A stretch of 64,000 nucleotides of DNA from Shewanella zhangzhouensis (GTDB taxonomy: Bacteria > Pseudomonadota > Gammaproteobacteria > Enterobacterales > Shewanellaceae): the NCBI RefSeq assembly GCF_019457615.1, contig NZ_CP080414.1:742501-806500 (forward strand), given 5' to 3'. Position numbers and translations under genes: made by a program. Positions 8,285 to 16,594 of the stretch are shown in pieces (the first letter of the stretch is position 1; each line of letters starts with the position of its first letter). The notes beneath the pieces were generated by a model. That model made no database searches. It saw only the letters and a program-made list of their open reading frames with translations, and was not told the origin of the DNA.

Positions 8285-9422
8285 TTGTCTGCTGCTTTCG
8301 TTGCTCTACAGCGGTGTAACCTATGCTGATGAGTGGCAATTCAATGGCTACCTCAGCCAGGGGCTTGTGGGTGTAAACGGCAGTGACTTTTTAACCGATG
8401 GCGATGATGTGAGTGTTGCGCTGTCTGAAGCATCGCTGATGTCCTCCTGGCGCCCCACAGAGAATATTCGTTTGGCAGGCGCCCTGGTTTACCGCCAACG
8501 GGGTAACCTCAGCGATGAATATTTTCACCTGGATTATCTGTTCGCCGAATATCTCAGCCCCCTCGACAATGGCTTTGCCGGCATCCGTGTTGGCCGGGTG
8601 AAAAACGAAATCGGGTTTTATTCCAGTACCCGTGACGTGCCCTTTACCCGCCCCGCCATATTCCTGCCCCAGTCCATTTATGCCGACTACTACCGCGATG
8701 CCCAGTCACATATCGATGGTGTTGGACTGTTTGGCAGTCACAGGCTGAGTAGCGGCACGCTGGAATGGAATGTCAGTGGCGGCGTGCTGCATGTCACCGA
8801 TGATTTGAGCCGGAATATTCTCGGTACCCTGGATTATGGTGAATTTGAGTCTGAGTACTTTTACTCGCTGGACCTTGATTATAGCAACGACAGCTGGCGG
8901 CTTGGCGCCAATCTGTATCAAACCAGGCTGAATTTCGAGACCGAACTGAGCAATATGAACGGCGACATTAAGTTGTTGAACTATGTGCTTTCTGCTCAGT
9001 ACCGTTGGGCTCAATGGGAATTCACCACTGAATATTCTCGGGGTTGGCGAACCTTAAGCGACAACATGCTGTTGGGGGAATGGGGTGCCGAGCAGCCCTA
9101 TCGTGGCTATTACCTTGATGTCCGTTATCTGCTGGGAGAACGGCTGGAATGGTTTGTTCGCTATGACCATTCGGTGGAAAATCTGGACGATCCCGATGGG
9201 AAGCGTCTCGCACTGCAGGGATTGCCTGAGTATTTTGGTTACAGCAAAGATTGGAGTCTGGGGCTCAAGTGGCGTTTTGCCGACAGCTGGCTGTTAGGGG
9301 TGGAATATCACTGGGTCGAAGGCGCCTCCTGGGTACCACCTATCCTCAACAAAAATCCCGCAACACAGGACGAAGACTGGTCCATTTTTGCGCTGCAACT
9401 CTCGTATCGATTGCAATGGTGA
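8271..9422 (+). CDS. Outer-membrane beta-barrel protein, module 1
   Basis: This is a 383-residue secreted protein with a signal peptide ending SGVTYA before DEWQFNGYLSQ. The rest is a run of amphipathic strands with many aromatic residues and ends LQLSYRLQW, the terminal aromatic typical of outer-membrane barrels. The segment IRVGRVKNEIGFYSSTRDVPFTRP resembles the corresponding stretch of the barrel at 23777 (GRLGLDLYMLTEYRDVG). The ATG at 8271 has AAAGGA upstream. It is followed after 4 bp by the GGDEF-EAL gene. It is porin-like in form, but the substrate is unknown. Confidence 0.8.
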   Translation: MKVTDCLLLSLLYSGVTYADEWQFNGYLSQGLVGVNGSDFLTDGDDVSVALSEASLMSSWRPTENIRLAGALVYRQRGNLSDEYFHLDYLFAEYLSPLDNGFAGIRVGRVKNEIGFYSSTRDVPFTRPAIFLPQSIYADYYRDAQSHIDGVGLFGSHRLSSGTLEWNVSGGVLHVTDDLSRNILGTLDYGEFESEYFYSLDLDYSNDSWRLGANLYQTRLNFETELSNMNGDIKLLNYVLSAQYRWAQWEFTTEYSRGWRTLSDNMLLGEWGAEQPYRGYYLDVRYLLGERLEWFVRYDHSVENLDDPDGKRLALQGLPEYFGYSKDWSLGLKWRFADSWLLGVEYHWVEGASWVPPILNKNPATQDEDWSIFALQLSYRLQW

Positions 9423-9426
9423 GCCT

Positions 9427-11901
9427 ATGAATGAGATAGCACAAAGCCGTTGGTATCTGAGCCTGAGATGGAAATTATTGGGGGCCGTGTTTGCGCTGAT
9501 GAGTATTCTCACCCTGGTGCTGGGTACCTTTGCCTATCGAGAGCTTGGACATCAGCAGGCGTTTTTACTTGAATCTCAACAGCACGCATTGCAGCAGCAC
9601 CTGCGCCGTGCGGTTAATCAGGCGGTGGAAGATGCCGTGAGCAGTGCTCATCAGGTGCTCCTTTACGCTGGCCCCCGTGTATATGCACCGCAAATAAGCC
9701 ATAAAGATCTCAATGAGCAATGGCCGGATATGCAGCTTGCCTGGGGCATGGATGCTTTTGGACGCATTAGCTCCGTTAGCCACAGCGGCTTTTACCTTGG
9801 ACGCTTGCCGGGTGACAGCGAGTACAAATGGTTCCAGCGATGGAGCAAGGCCAGCGTGCCCATTTGGCGTATTGATTGTGTGGAACGTTGCTTATTGCAA
9901 ATTCAGGTGCCGGTACTGCACAACAAGGAGTCTTTCCGGTATTACCTGGAATTTGAGCTGACTAACCTGCTCAGTAGCTTCCGGGCCCAGGAAGAATTCG
10001 AGTTGGCAGTATTGGGGCCCAGGGAAAACGTAACTCAGGACTTGCTCTTCTGGGGGCGCCGTCTTTTCAGTATCAGTAATCGGACATTGAGTCTTCCCTT
10101 GCTGGAACAAGCCAAAATCCAGTGGAACTGGCAGGAAATTTCCAACAAACAGAGCCTCTATTATATTCTTGGCCACCCTTACGCGATGTGGTTTTATTCT
10201 CTGGATGCCACCGAAGATGGACCCGGGATCATAGTGCTTTGGCAGTTGGATGAATGGCATTTTCTGCTGAAAGCGTTTCAGCAAAATATGTTGGGATTAC
10301 TGCTGATTGCCTTGTTGCTCACTGGCGCTACCCTTGGACTGCTGGCATGGTCACCCATCCGCCGCCTTGAGCTATACACCCGCATGCTGCCGCTGATTGC
10401 CGAGCAAAAGTTTGATGAAATCAGGACAAAATTGGGTTCGGGGCGTGTGCTGGTATCCGATGAGGTGGATGTTATGGGCCGGGCCATGATGGCGCTCACT
10501 GAACGGCAGCAAGTCCTGGAATCCGATGTCGACTCTTATACCCGAGAGCTGGAGCGGCTGGCGATGCTGGATATGCTCACAGGCTTGCCTAATAAATCAA
10601 TGCTAATTCATGAGCTTAATAAATCGATTGCCTGTGTGGGGCGGGTACACGACAAGTTGGCATTGCTGTTTCTGGATCTGGATGCGTTTAAACGTATCAA
10701 TGATGCCCTGGGGCACAACGAGGGCGATGAGCTGCTGAAAATCATCGCATCGCGACTGGGCAACAGTGTTCGCAGTATGGACACGGTATTCCGCCAGGGG
10801 GGCGATGAATTTTTGATTCTGCTGCGGGGTATCCGCGATGAGCAGGACGTGCGGCGGGTAATACACAAGATTTTCGCGTCGTTGCAGCAGCCTGTGGTAC
10901 TGGGGAATCACAAGCTGATTGTCACCACCAGTATTGGGGTGGCCATGTGTGACTCGCCAACCACCAGTGCCGAAGAGCTGATTAAGTATGCAGACCTCGC
11001 CATGTACCAGGCCAAGGACGCCGGCCGCTCCAACTTCCGTGTCTTTACTGAAGATATGTTGCACAAGGCCAATAATCGCCTGATGGTTGAGCAGGAAATC
11101 GGCAGTGCTATCAGCGAGCGGCAACTTATGCTGTTTTTACAGCCAATCGTCTCGTTGGATGGCAGCATAATAAAGGGTTTTGAGGCCCTTATCCGTTGGT
11201 TTCATCCCCGTCGTGGCTTAATCATGCCGGGCAGTTTCATCCCCCATATCGAAGAGAGTGATGCCATTATCAAGGTTGGCAATTATGTGCTGGGCGAAGC
11301 CGTGGAAATGCTCAAGCGGTTGAGACTTCAGGGGTGGGATGATCTCTATATTGCGGTGAACTTGTCGGCCCGCCATTATCTCACACCGGGGCTGAGTGAT
11401 TTTATTCGTAAATTGCTGACGGCTTCAGGCGTTCCACCAAGTTGCTTACTGCTGGAGGTGACGGAAGAGAGCGTGATTGAGCAGGTAGACAAGGCCATGG
11501 AGGTAATGCGGGAGCTGAAACTGCTGGGTGTGCGCATTGCCATTGATGACTTTGGTACCGGTTACTCATCGTTGAGTTACTTAAAGCAGCTCCCCTTTGA
11601 TGTACTCAAAATTGACAGGTGCTTTACCGCTGGGGTGCTGGAGAATGGTGCCGATACCCACATAGTCACCACAGTAATAGATTTAGCGCATCATCTGGGC
11701 AGAACCGTGGTGGCCGAGGGCATTGAAACCGAACTGCAGAGGGAGTTTTTGGAAACTGCAGGTTGCGAGCTTGCCCAAGGGTATCTCTTCTCCAAACCCA
11801 TCAGTGAAGACAAGGCGATGGACATCTTAACCGGCATTACCGAAGGGCGGGAGTGGCCCAGGAGCGGCGATGGCGAACTCCTGGGCAAAATGGCGGGTTA
11901 G
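9427..11901 (+). CDS. Membrane-bound GGDEF-EAL sensor protein, module 1
   Basis: This 824-residue inner-membrane protein is predicted to make and break cyclic di-GMP. A first helix (LLGAVFALMSILTLVLGTFA) and a second (MLGLLLIALLLTGATLGLLA) flank a periplasmic sensor domain of about 250 residues with a cysteine pair (CVERC). The cytoplasmic part has an intact GGDEF (residues 458-462), with an inhibitory-site RSMD just upstream, and an EAL domain with EAL (586-588), DDFGTGYSS and AEGIE. Both activities may therefore be retained. It is last in the module-1 operon, 4 bp after the barrel gene, and its stop overlaps the convergent alkaline phosphatase stop. Confidence 0.92.
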   Translation: MNEIAQSRWYLSLRWKLLGAVFALMSILTLVLGTFAYRELGHQQAFLLESQQHALQQHLRRAVNQAVEDAVSSAHQVLLYAGPRVYAPQISHKDLNEQWPDMQLAWGMDAFGRISSVSHSGFYLGRLPGDSEYKWFQRWSKASVPIWRIDCVERCLLQIQVPVLHNKESFRYYLEFELTNLLSSFRAQEEFELAVLGPRENVTQDLLFWGRRLFSISNRTLSLPLLEQAKIQWNWQEISNKQSLYYILGHPYAMWFYSLDATEDGPGIIVLWQLDEWHFLLKAFQQNMLGLLLIALLLTGATLGLLAWSPIRRLELYTRMLPLIAEQKFDEIRTKLGSGRVLVSDEVDVMGRAMMALTERQQVLESDVDSYTRELERLAMLDMLTGLPNKSMLIHELNKSIACVGRVHDKLALLFLDLDAFKRINDALGHNEGDELLKIIASRLGNSVRSMDTVFRQGGDEFLILLRGIRDEQDVRRVIHKIFASLQQPVVLGNHKLIVTTSIGVAMCDSPTTSAEELIKYADLAMYQAKDAGRSNFRVFTEDMLHKANNRLMVEQEIGSAISERQLMLFLQPIVSLDGSIIKGFEALIRWFHPRRGLIMPGSFIPHIEESDAIIKVGNYVLGEAVEMLKRLRLQGWDDLYIAVNLSARHYLTPGLSDFIRKLLTASGVPPSCLLLEVTEESVIEQVDKAMEVMRELKLLGVRIAIDDFGTGYSSLSYLKQLPFDVLKIDRCFTAGVLENGADTHIVTTVIDLAHHLGRTVVAEGIETELQREFLETAGCELAQGYLFSKPISEDKAMDILTGITEGREWPRSGDGELLGKMAG

Positions 11902-13340
11902 TTGCTGGTCGCCTTGGCTTCAGTCTCTTGGCTGACTTCCGGTAGCTGAGCAGACTCTGGTACAAACTCACTCGCCTGTTCGGTGTTACTGACAGGCGCT
12001 TCCGGTGGCAGGGTTACCGAGGGGGCTGTGGGTTCTACCACAGCGGCTGCTTTTTTAGGTTTAGGCAGCAGGCTCATCATCTTTTGGGCAATTTCAGTGT
12101 TGTCCTGATGGCCGATAAAGAGTCCGGATGCGGGGCCCTGGGCAAATACCTGCACATCGAGCGCAGTGTGGCCGCCACTGGTCCAGCCGGTATAGCTGCG
12201 TTTATCCAGAATAGTTTTGATGGCAGTGCTTAAAACGTCCTGCCCTTGCATTCTCGCCCGTGAAATCGCTGCTTGCTCATCGGACTCAAGGGTAAAGCCC
12301 AATTGCGTTTCAAGCTGTTCCTGCCAGACATCGTTGGCGATGATAGCCGCCGCCATCGCATCGGGACTTGCCTTCACGCCGCGCAGCAGTGCTGCATCCC
12401 ACAGGTATTGGTCATCTGCCCCTATGCTCAGACCACCGGTATTGTGATCGGCAGTAATCACCATCAGGGTATCGCCGCGGGTGCGGACGAATTCTTCCAC
12501 CACTTCAATGGCGCGGGCAAACTCGTCCATCTCGGCCATGGCAGTCACTATGTCATTGTTGTGGCCGGCCCAATCAATCAGGCTGCCTTCCACCAACAGC
12601 ACAAAACCTTTGTCATTCTGGGACAGGAGTTCCAACGCCTTGGCCGTGAGGCGAGAAAGCTGATGTGCGTCCGGGTTATCTATCACCCATGGCAATTGCA
12701 CTTCGGCAAACAGGCCCAGCACCTTTCCACTGCTGATGGTGTCGAGCGCAGCGATGTCAGTGAGATGCTGGTAGCCCTTGGCGCGGTAGTCGGCGAGCAG
12801 TGACTCATCAAAATACTTTTGACCGCCGCCCAGCAGCACTTCGGCATTGCTGTTCAGTATAGCTGCGGCCAGCTCGTCGTAGTTTTTGCGGCTTTCATTG
12901 TGGGCCAGAAACGCGGCTGGGGTGGCATGGTTTATCTGGCTGGAGACGGCAACGCCCGTGGCTAAACCGGCTTCCCGCGCTTTCTCAAACAGGGTGGGTA
13001 GGGGAGCTTTGTTCACATCCACCGAAATGGCGCCGTTATAGCTCTTGTGGCCTGTTGCCAGCGCCGTGGCGGCGGCGGCCGAGTCGGTTACATAGCCGGA
13101 CACAGGTGCCGGATAGGTGCTCGCCATCCCCGCCAGCAGACGGTCGAACACGGTTTGCTCGATTTCTTCCGTGTCCGGGTTGTCTTTAAAATAACGATAG
13201 GCCGAGGTGTAAGCCGGCCCCATGCCATCGCCAATCATGATGACCATGTTTTTGGGCTTGGATGGGGTTTTAAGCGGATCGGCCGCAGTGGCTGTCAGGG
13301 GCAGGGCCAGCAGCAACAGGGCCAATAATTTCGATGACAT
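11898..13340 (-). CDS. Alkaline phosphatase, PhoA family
   Basis: This is a secreted alkaline phosphatase of 480 residues releasing phosphate from organic esters in the periplasm. It has a signal peptide (LLLLALPLTATAA), the metal-binding Asp in MIGDGMG (D38), the catalytic serine in TDSAAAATA (S87), the metal ligands in LLVEGSLIDWAGH and ITADHNTGG, and the C-terminal histidine in GGHTALDV. About 55 residues after the domain form a Pro/Glu/Ala-rich tail with no hydrophobic anchor. The ATG at 13340 was chosen because it opens directly on the signal peptide; a longer frame to 13376 adds an unlikely leader. It follows gshB by 38 bp in the same direction. The stop codon overlaps that of the GGDEF-EAL gene (11898-11901). 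Confidence 0.9.
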   Translation of the reverse strand: MSSKLLALLLLALPLTATAADPLKTPSKPKNMVIMIGDGMGPAYTSAYRYFKDNPDTEEIEQTVFDRLLAGMASTYPAPVSGYVTDSAAAATALATGHKSYNGAISVDVNKAPLPTLFEKAREAGLATGVAVSSQINHATPAAFLAHNESRKNYDELAAAILNSNAEVLLGGGQKYFDESLLADYRAKGYQHLTDIAALDTISSGKVLGLFAEVQLPWVIDNPDAHQLSRLTAKALELLSQNDKGFVLLVEGSLIDWAGHNNDIVTAMAEMDEFARAIEVVEEFVRTRGDTLMVITADHNTGGLSIGADDQYLWDAALLRGVKASPDAMAAAIIANDVWQEQLETQLGFTLESDEQAAISRARMQGQDVLSTAIKTILDKRSYTGWTSGGHTALDVQVFAQGPASGLFIGHQDNTEIAQKMMSLLPKPKKAAAVVEPTAPSVTLPPEAPVSNTEQASEFVPESAQLPEVSQETEAKATSN

Positions 13341-13378
13341 AGGGTTCCCCAAGGCAGAAGGGCGCCAGGCGCCCACGG

Positions 13379-14329
13379 TTATTTCTTATTGATACGGGCT
13401 TCGATGGCATTCATCAGCATACCTGTGATGTCCACCTCGAAAGCGGCTTCGATTTCACGGATGCAGGTCGGGCTGGTGACGTTGATTTCGGTGAGCTTGT
13501 CACCAATCACGTCCAGGCCCACAAAAATCAGCCCACGGCGCTTGAGCTCTGGCCCCAGCGCCTTGGCGATGCGCCAGTCTGATTCAGACAATGGCTGGGC
13601 CACACCGCGGCCACCTGCGGCAAGATTACCCCGGGTTTCACCCTGCTTGGGGATGCGCGCCAGGCAATAAGGAACAGGCTCACCATCCACCACCAGAATG
13701 CGCTTGTCGCCGGCGGTGATTTCAGGAATAAACACCTGGGCCATGGCGTAGCAATTGCCGTGGTTGGTGAGGGTTTCTATGATGACGCCAAGGTTCGGAT
13801 CGTCCTGTTTGACGCGAAAGATAGAGGCGCCGCCCATGCCGTCCAGTGGTTTTAAGATGATGTCGCCATGCTCGGCATGGAAATCGCGGATACGGCCGGC
13901 ATCGCGGGTGACCATGGTCAGAGGGGTAAACTCACTGAACCAGGCGGTAAACAGCTTTTCGTTGGCGTCCCTGAGGCTCTGCGGCTTGTTGACAATCAAC
14001 ACGCCCGCCTCTTCGGCGCGCTCCAGCATGTAAGTCGCGTAAATGTATTCGGTGTCAAATGGTGGGTCTTTACGCATCAGGATGACATCAAGCTCGGCCA
14101 GCGACTGCTCAATTGCATCGCCCAATTCAAACCAGCAATCGGCGTTCTGCATTACCTTGAGCGGATGCATGCGGGCGCGGGCCTCGCCTCTGACCATGGC
14201 CAGGTCCTGCATTTCCATATAAAACAGCTCATAGCCGCGATTTTGGGCGGCCATCAGCATGGCGAAGCTGGAGTCTTTCTTGATGTTGATGTCGCTGATG
14301 GGGTCCATCACTATGCCGAGTTTAATCAT
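13379..14329 (-). CDS. gshB: Glutathione synthetase
   Basis: GshB joins gamma-glutamylcysteine and glycine with ATP to make glutathione. The 316-residue protein has the standard opening MIKLGIVMDPI, the ATP-grasp elements DIILKPLDGMGGASIF and GDKRILVVDGEPVPYCLARIP, the glycine-rich loop NLAAGGRG, and the C-terminal FVGLDVIGDKLTEINVTSPT. The ATG at 14329 has GAGGAC upstream. It lies 31 bp after rsmE in the widely conserved order endA-rsmE-gshB. Confidence 0.97.
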   Translation of the reverse strand: MIKLGIVMDPISDINIKKDSSFAMLMAAQNRGYELFYMEMQDLAMVRGEARARMHPLKVMQNADCWFELGDAIEQSLAELDVILMRKDPPFDTEYIYATYMLERAEEAGVLIVNKPQSLRDANEKLFTAWFSEFTPLTMVTRDAGRIRDFHAEHGDIILKPLDGMGGASIFRVKQDDPNLGVIIETLTNHGNCYAMAQVFIPEITAGDKRILVVDGEPVPYCLARIPKQGETRGNLAAGGRGVAQPLSESDWRIAKALGPELKRRGLIFVGLDVIGDKLTEINVTSPTCIREIEAAFEVDITGMLMNAIEARINKK

Positions 14330-14359
14330 CTTGCGTCCTCTCATGCGGGGGAGCCGGGT

Positions 14360-15091
14360 TTAACCCAGATCGCCAAATTTCATTTGCAGTGCCGTAATGG
14401 CGGTCAGCGCGGCCGTTTCAGTACGAAGTACCCGGGGGCCGAGCAATACTTCGGTAAATTTGTGGGTTTCTGTCATGGCAATCTCGTCTGCGGACAGCCC
14501 GCCTTCTGGGCCAATAAGCAGCCTGACCCTGGGATTGTCCAGCACCAGGCCATTGATACCATGGTCGGCACGGGGGTGAAGATTCAATTTAAGGGCCTGT
14601 GTTTGCTCGGCGCACCAGTCTGCCAGTTCCATGACGGGGCGAACCTCTGGCACAGTGGCACGGCCGCATTGCTCACAGGCGCTGATCACGATTTTTTGCC
14701 ACTGGGCAATTTTTTTATCGAGCCGCTCACCGCTGAGCTTGACGCCGCAGCGCTCAGAAAAAAGTGGCGTGATGGTGTTAACACCGAGTTCCACCGACTT
14801 TTGCAGGGTGAAATCCATACGGTCACCACGGGAGATGACCTGGCCAAGGTGCAAATGCAGCGGTGACTCACTCTGGTTGTCTTCAACTGCAACCACTTTT
14901 ACCGTGAGAGACTTTTTACCTGCCGAGACTATGTCTGCCAGGTAATCTTTACCATCGCCATTGAATACCCTGATCTGCTCGCCTTCACCCATGCGAAGTA
15001 CCCGACCCACATGGGCAAAGCCATCTTCATCGAGGGCAAACTCCGCTGAAGGAGACAGGTCAAGTGGCTGGAAAATTCTTGGAATTCGCAT
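14360..15091 (-). CDS. rsmE: 16S rRNA m3U1498 methyltransferase RsmE
   Basis: RsmE methylates N3 of U1498 in 16S rRNA and belongs to the SPOUT (knotted) methyltransferases. The 243 residues have the N-terminal PUA-like region (MRIPRIFQPLDL, HVGRVLRMGEGE) and the knot motifs LLIGPEGGLSADEI and LGPRVLRTETAA. The length fits the family. It lies between endA (17 bp upstream) and gshB, all on the minus strand, suggesting one transcription unit. Confidence 0.96.
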   Translation of the reverse strand: MRIPRIFQPLDLSPSAEFALDEDGFAHVGRVLRMGEGEQIRVFNGDGKDYLADIVSAGKKSLTVKVVAVEDNQSESPLHLHLGQVISRGDRMDFTLQKSVELGVNTITPLFSERCGVKLSGERLDKKIAQWQKIVISACEQCGRATVPEVRPVMELADWCAEQTQALKLNLHPRADHGINGLVLDNPRVRLLIGPEGGLSADEIAMTETHKFTEVLLGPRVLRTETAALTAITALQMKFGDLG

Positions 15092-15108
15092 TCGGGATCC
15101 TGAAACTG

Positions 15109-15837
15109 TTAATCTGCCGTTTGAACATCGAGGGCGCCCGCTCTACAGCCGCGTGCGACAAAGGGATTGTGGTTACCCTGGGCGCCGGCAATAAGCTGGT
15201 CTCTCTGGCACTCAATACTATCAACTGGATAGCTTTTATCCCATGCCTCAAACAACTTTAATTGGGCAGGTGCAATCTTGAGACCGTATTGTGCCTGCAT
15301 GTAAAGGTAACTGCGGGCGATGGCGCCGCGGCTTCGACGTGGTGGCTGTACGTGGCGGGCCTTAAAATCCACCACCATCTCGCACTGACCATATTGGGTT
15401 GGGGCGGCGTTCCATTCACGGAAGCGGTAGTTGCTTCTGTCGCCGTTGATTTCGCCTATGGCTGGCACCAGATTATGCAAGTCGGCCTCCATGCGCACGA
15501 AGGTGGAGTCGTTTTGAGTGCACTCCTTTCTGCCTCCCTGTTGCCAGCACTGGCGCTGGTGACCGAATTCCCAGGCCGGTACCAGATGCTCCCACTCTAT
15601 CCGCTCCGCTCGTCCGGCGTTTTTACGGACCTGATAGCCGCAGCTGTTGTGGTCAACTTCCCAGCGTTTACCCTTGGTTTGAATGCTGCAGCCGCAGTAA
15701 AAGCTCTGCATCGGCAGGGCGGCATAGATTTTTTGGGCCGTACGCTTGGCTTCGGCAAAGTTTGATGGCGGCGTATTCTGGGCAAAACACAGGGGCAATG
15801 GGGCAACAAATGCTGCCAAAGCAAGTAGATAGCGCAA
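15109..15837 (-). CDS. endA: Endonuclease I (periplasmic DNase)
   Basis: EndA is a secreted, periplasmic non-specific endonuclease. The 242-residue protein has a signal peptide (LLALAAFVAPLPLCFA), the beta-beta-alpha metal core with RIEWEHLVPAW, the METHYLGLY-unrelated but family-typical DLHNLVPAIGEINGDRSN, and cysteines at positions typical of EndA disulfides (FYCGCSIQ, HNSCGY, QRQCWQQ). The start is TTG at 15837, supported by CAGGAAAC 6 bases upstream and the immediate signal peptide. It sits between sprT and rsmE, as in many gammaproteobacteria. Confidence 0.94.
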   Translation of the reverse strand: MRYLLALAAFVAPLPLCFAQNTPPSNFAEAKRTAQKIYAALPMQSFYCGCSIQTKGKRWEVDHNSCGYQVRKNAGRAERIEWEHLVPAWEFGHQRQCWQQGGRKECTQNDSTFVRMEADLHNLVPAIGEINGDRSNYRFREWNAAPTQYGQCEMVVDFKARHVQPPRRSRGAIARSYLYMQAQYGLKIAPAQLKLFEAWDKSYPVDSIECQRDQLIAGAQGNHNPFVARGCRAGALDVQTAD

Positions 15838-15855
15838 TGGGTTTCCTGATACTGC

Positions 15856-15881
15856 TGGCCGCTTTTATTGCGGCTTTTTTG
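15856..15881 (+). terminator. Terminator-like hairpin facing rightward upstream of endA
   Basis: GCCGC (15858-15862), a 7-base loop and GCGGC (15870-15874) are followed by six T on the plus strand. No plus-strand gene lies before it; the genes on both sides run leftward. It would end an antisense transcript or could be a leader element of endA. Confidence 0.45.
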
Positions 15882-15970
15882 ATTGGCTGGGATGTTAATC
15901 CAATGGGGTAGGGCTGACAACCTCAGCGCATGCCGCAGTGCGAGTGGTCATGTATTCACGCTGAGTCGCG

Positions 15971-16525
15971 TCAGCGTTTATCGGGCTGTTTCAGGTAGTC
16001 GCCGCAGCGACGGCAAAGATAGCGTGTCTCACCCCTGACAATTTTGTTGTGGCGCCTGACGGAGAGTGGAACCGGGCCACATTGGCAGCGGTATTCGATA
16101 CTTCTGCTGACGCTGCTGGTGTCCAGACTATGGGTGGTGCGGGGGGATAGCCCAAACAGGCCTCGCATCAATGCTTGCCATTCCTTGCCGTGGGGTTTGA
16201 CCTTACCGTGGAGGGAATGGGCCAGCAGATGGCAAAGCTCATGGGGGATGACTTCGGTATAGAAGATGTCCGGGTTTTCTTCCAACAGTTTGGGATTCAG
16301 CCGGATAAGGTTGTGACTGCTGTACGCCATACCTGCTGTTTTGCCCCGGATATCGAACCTCAATGTGGGCCTTGGAATGTCCCGGCCAAGTCCTGCTTCG
16401 GCCCTGAGGCAGGCGCGCTCGAGATGCAGGCAGGCATCTTCCTGAACTGCGGTTGCAGGCGTCATGGCATCTGTGGCGAGTTGTGATCTGGCAGGCCGTT
16501 TGGACTGGCGAAAAAGGGAAAACAT
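15971..16525 (-). CDS. sprT: SprT-like zinc metalloprotease family protein
   Basis: This 184-residue protein belongs to the SprT family (Spartan-like zinc metalloprotease domain). It carries the zinc motif HELCHLLAH, the following KPHGKEWQALM segment, and a C-terminal zinc ribbon (YRCQC and YLCRRC). The part from AVQEDACLHLERA aligns with E. coli SprT from its start, so an ATG at 16465 is also plausible; the ATG at 16525 has AGGA upstream but that site is buried in a strong hairpin (16527-16576). It lies upstream of endA on the same strand, an arrangement common in this group. Confidence 0.9.
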   Translation of the reverse strand: MFSLFRQSKRPARSQLATDAMTPATAVQEDACLHLERACLRAEAGLGRDIPRPTLRFDIRGKTAGMAYSSHNLIRLNPKLLEENPDIFYTEVIPHELCHLLAHSLHGKVKPHGKEWQALMRGLFGLSPRTTHSLDTSSVSRSIEYRCQCGPVPLSVRRHNKIVRGETRYLCRRCGDYLKQPDKR

Positions 16526-16526
16526 A

Positions 16527-16576
16527 AGGGTCCTGGAAACAGAGGCGTTGGCATAATACCTCTGTCCCCAGGACCC
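16527..16576 (-). promoter_or_regulatory. 18-bp hairpin between the C15-like gene and sprT
   Basis: Arms GGGTCCTGG/CCAGGACCC (outer, 9 bp) and ACAGAGG/CCTCTGT (inner, 7 bp) are joined by two positions that are A-C mismatches on the plus strand but G-U pairs in minus-strand RNA. The result is a continuous 18-bp stem with a 13-base loop. The outer arm contains the AGGA ribosome binding site of sprT and ends two bases before its ATG. It may be a terminator for the C15-like gene or a translational lock on sprT. Confidence 0.7.
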
Positions 16577-16594
16577 AAACAAGCCTGGCGGTGT

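Noticed and set aside
13868..14866. Long rightward frame across gshB and rsmE
   Set aside because: It runs antisense over two well-supported genes and does not resemble a protein family.
15262..15765. Rightward frame with hydrophobic stretches antisense to endA
   Set aside because: EndA is certain on the other strand; the frame is a shadow of its codon bias, despite the terminator-like hairpin at 15856.
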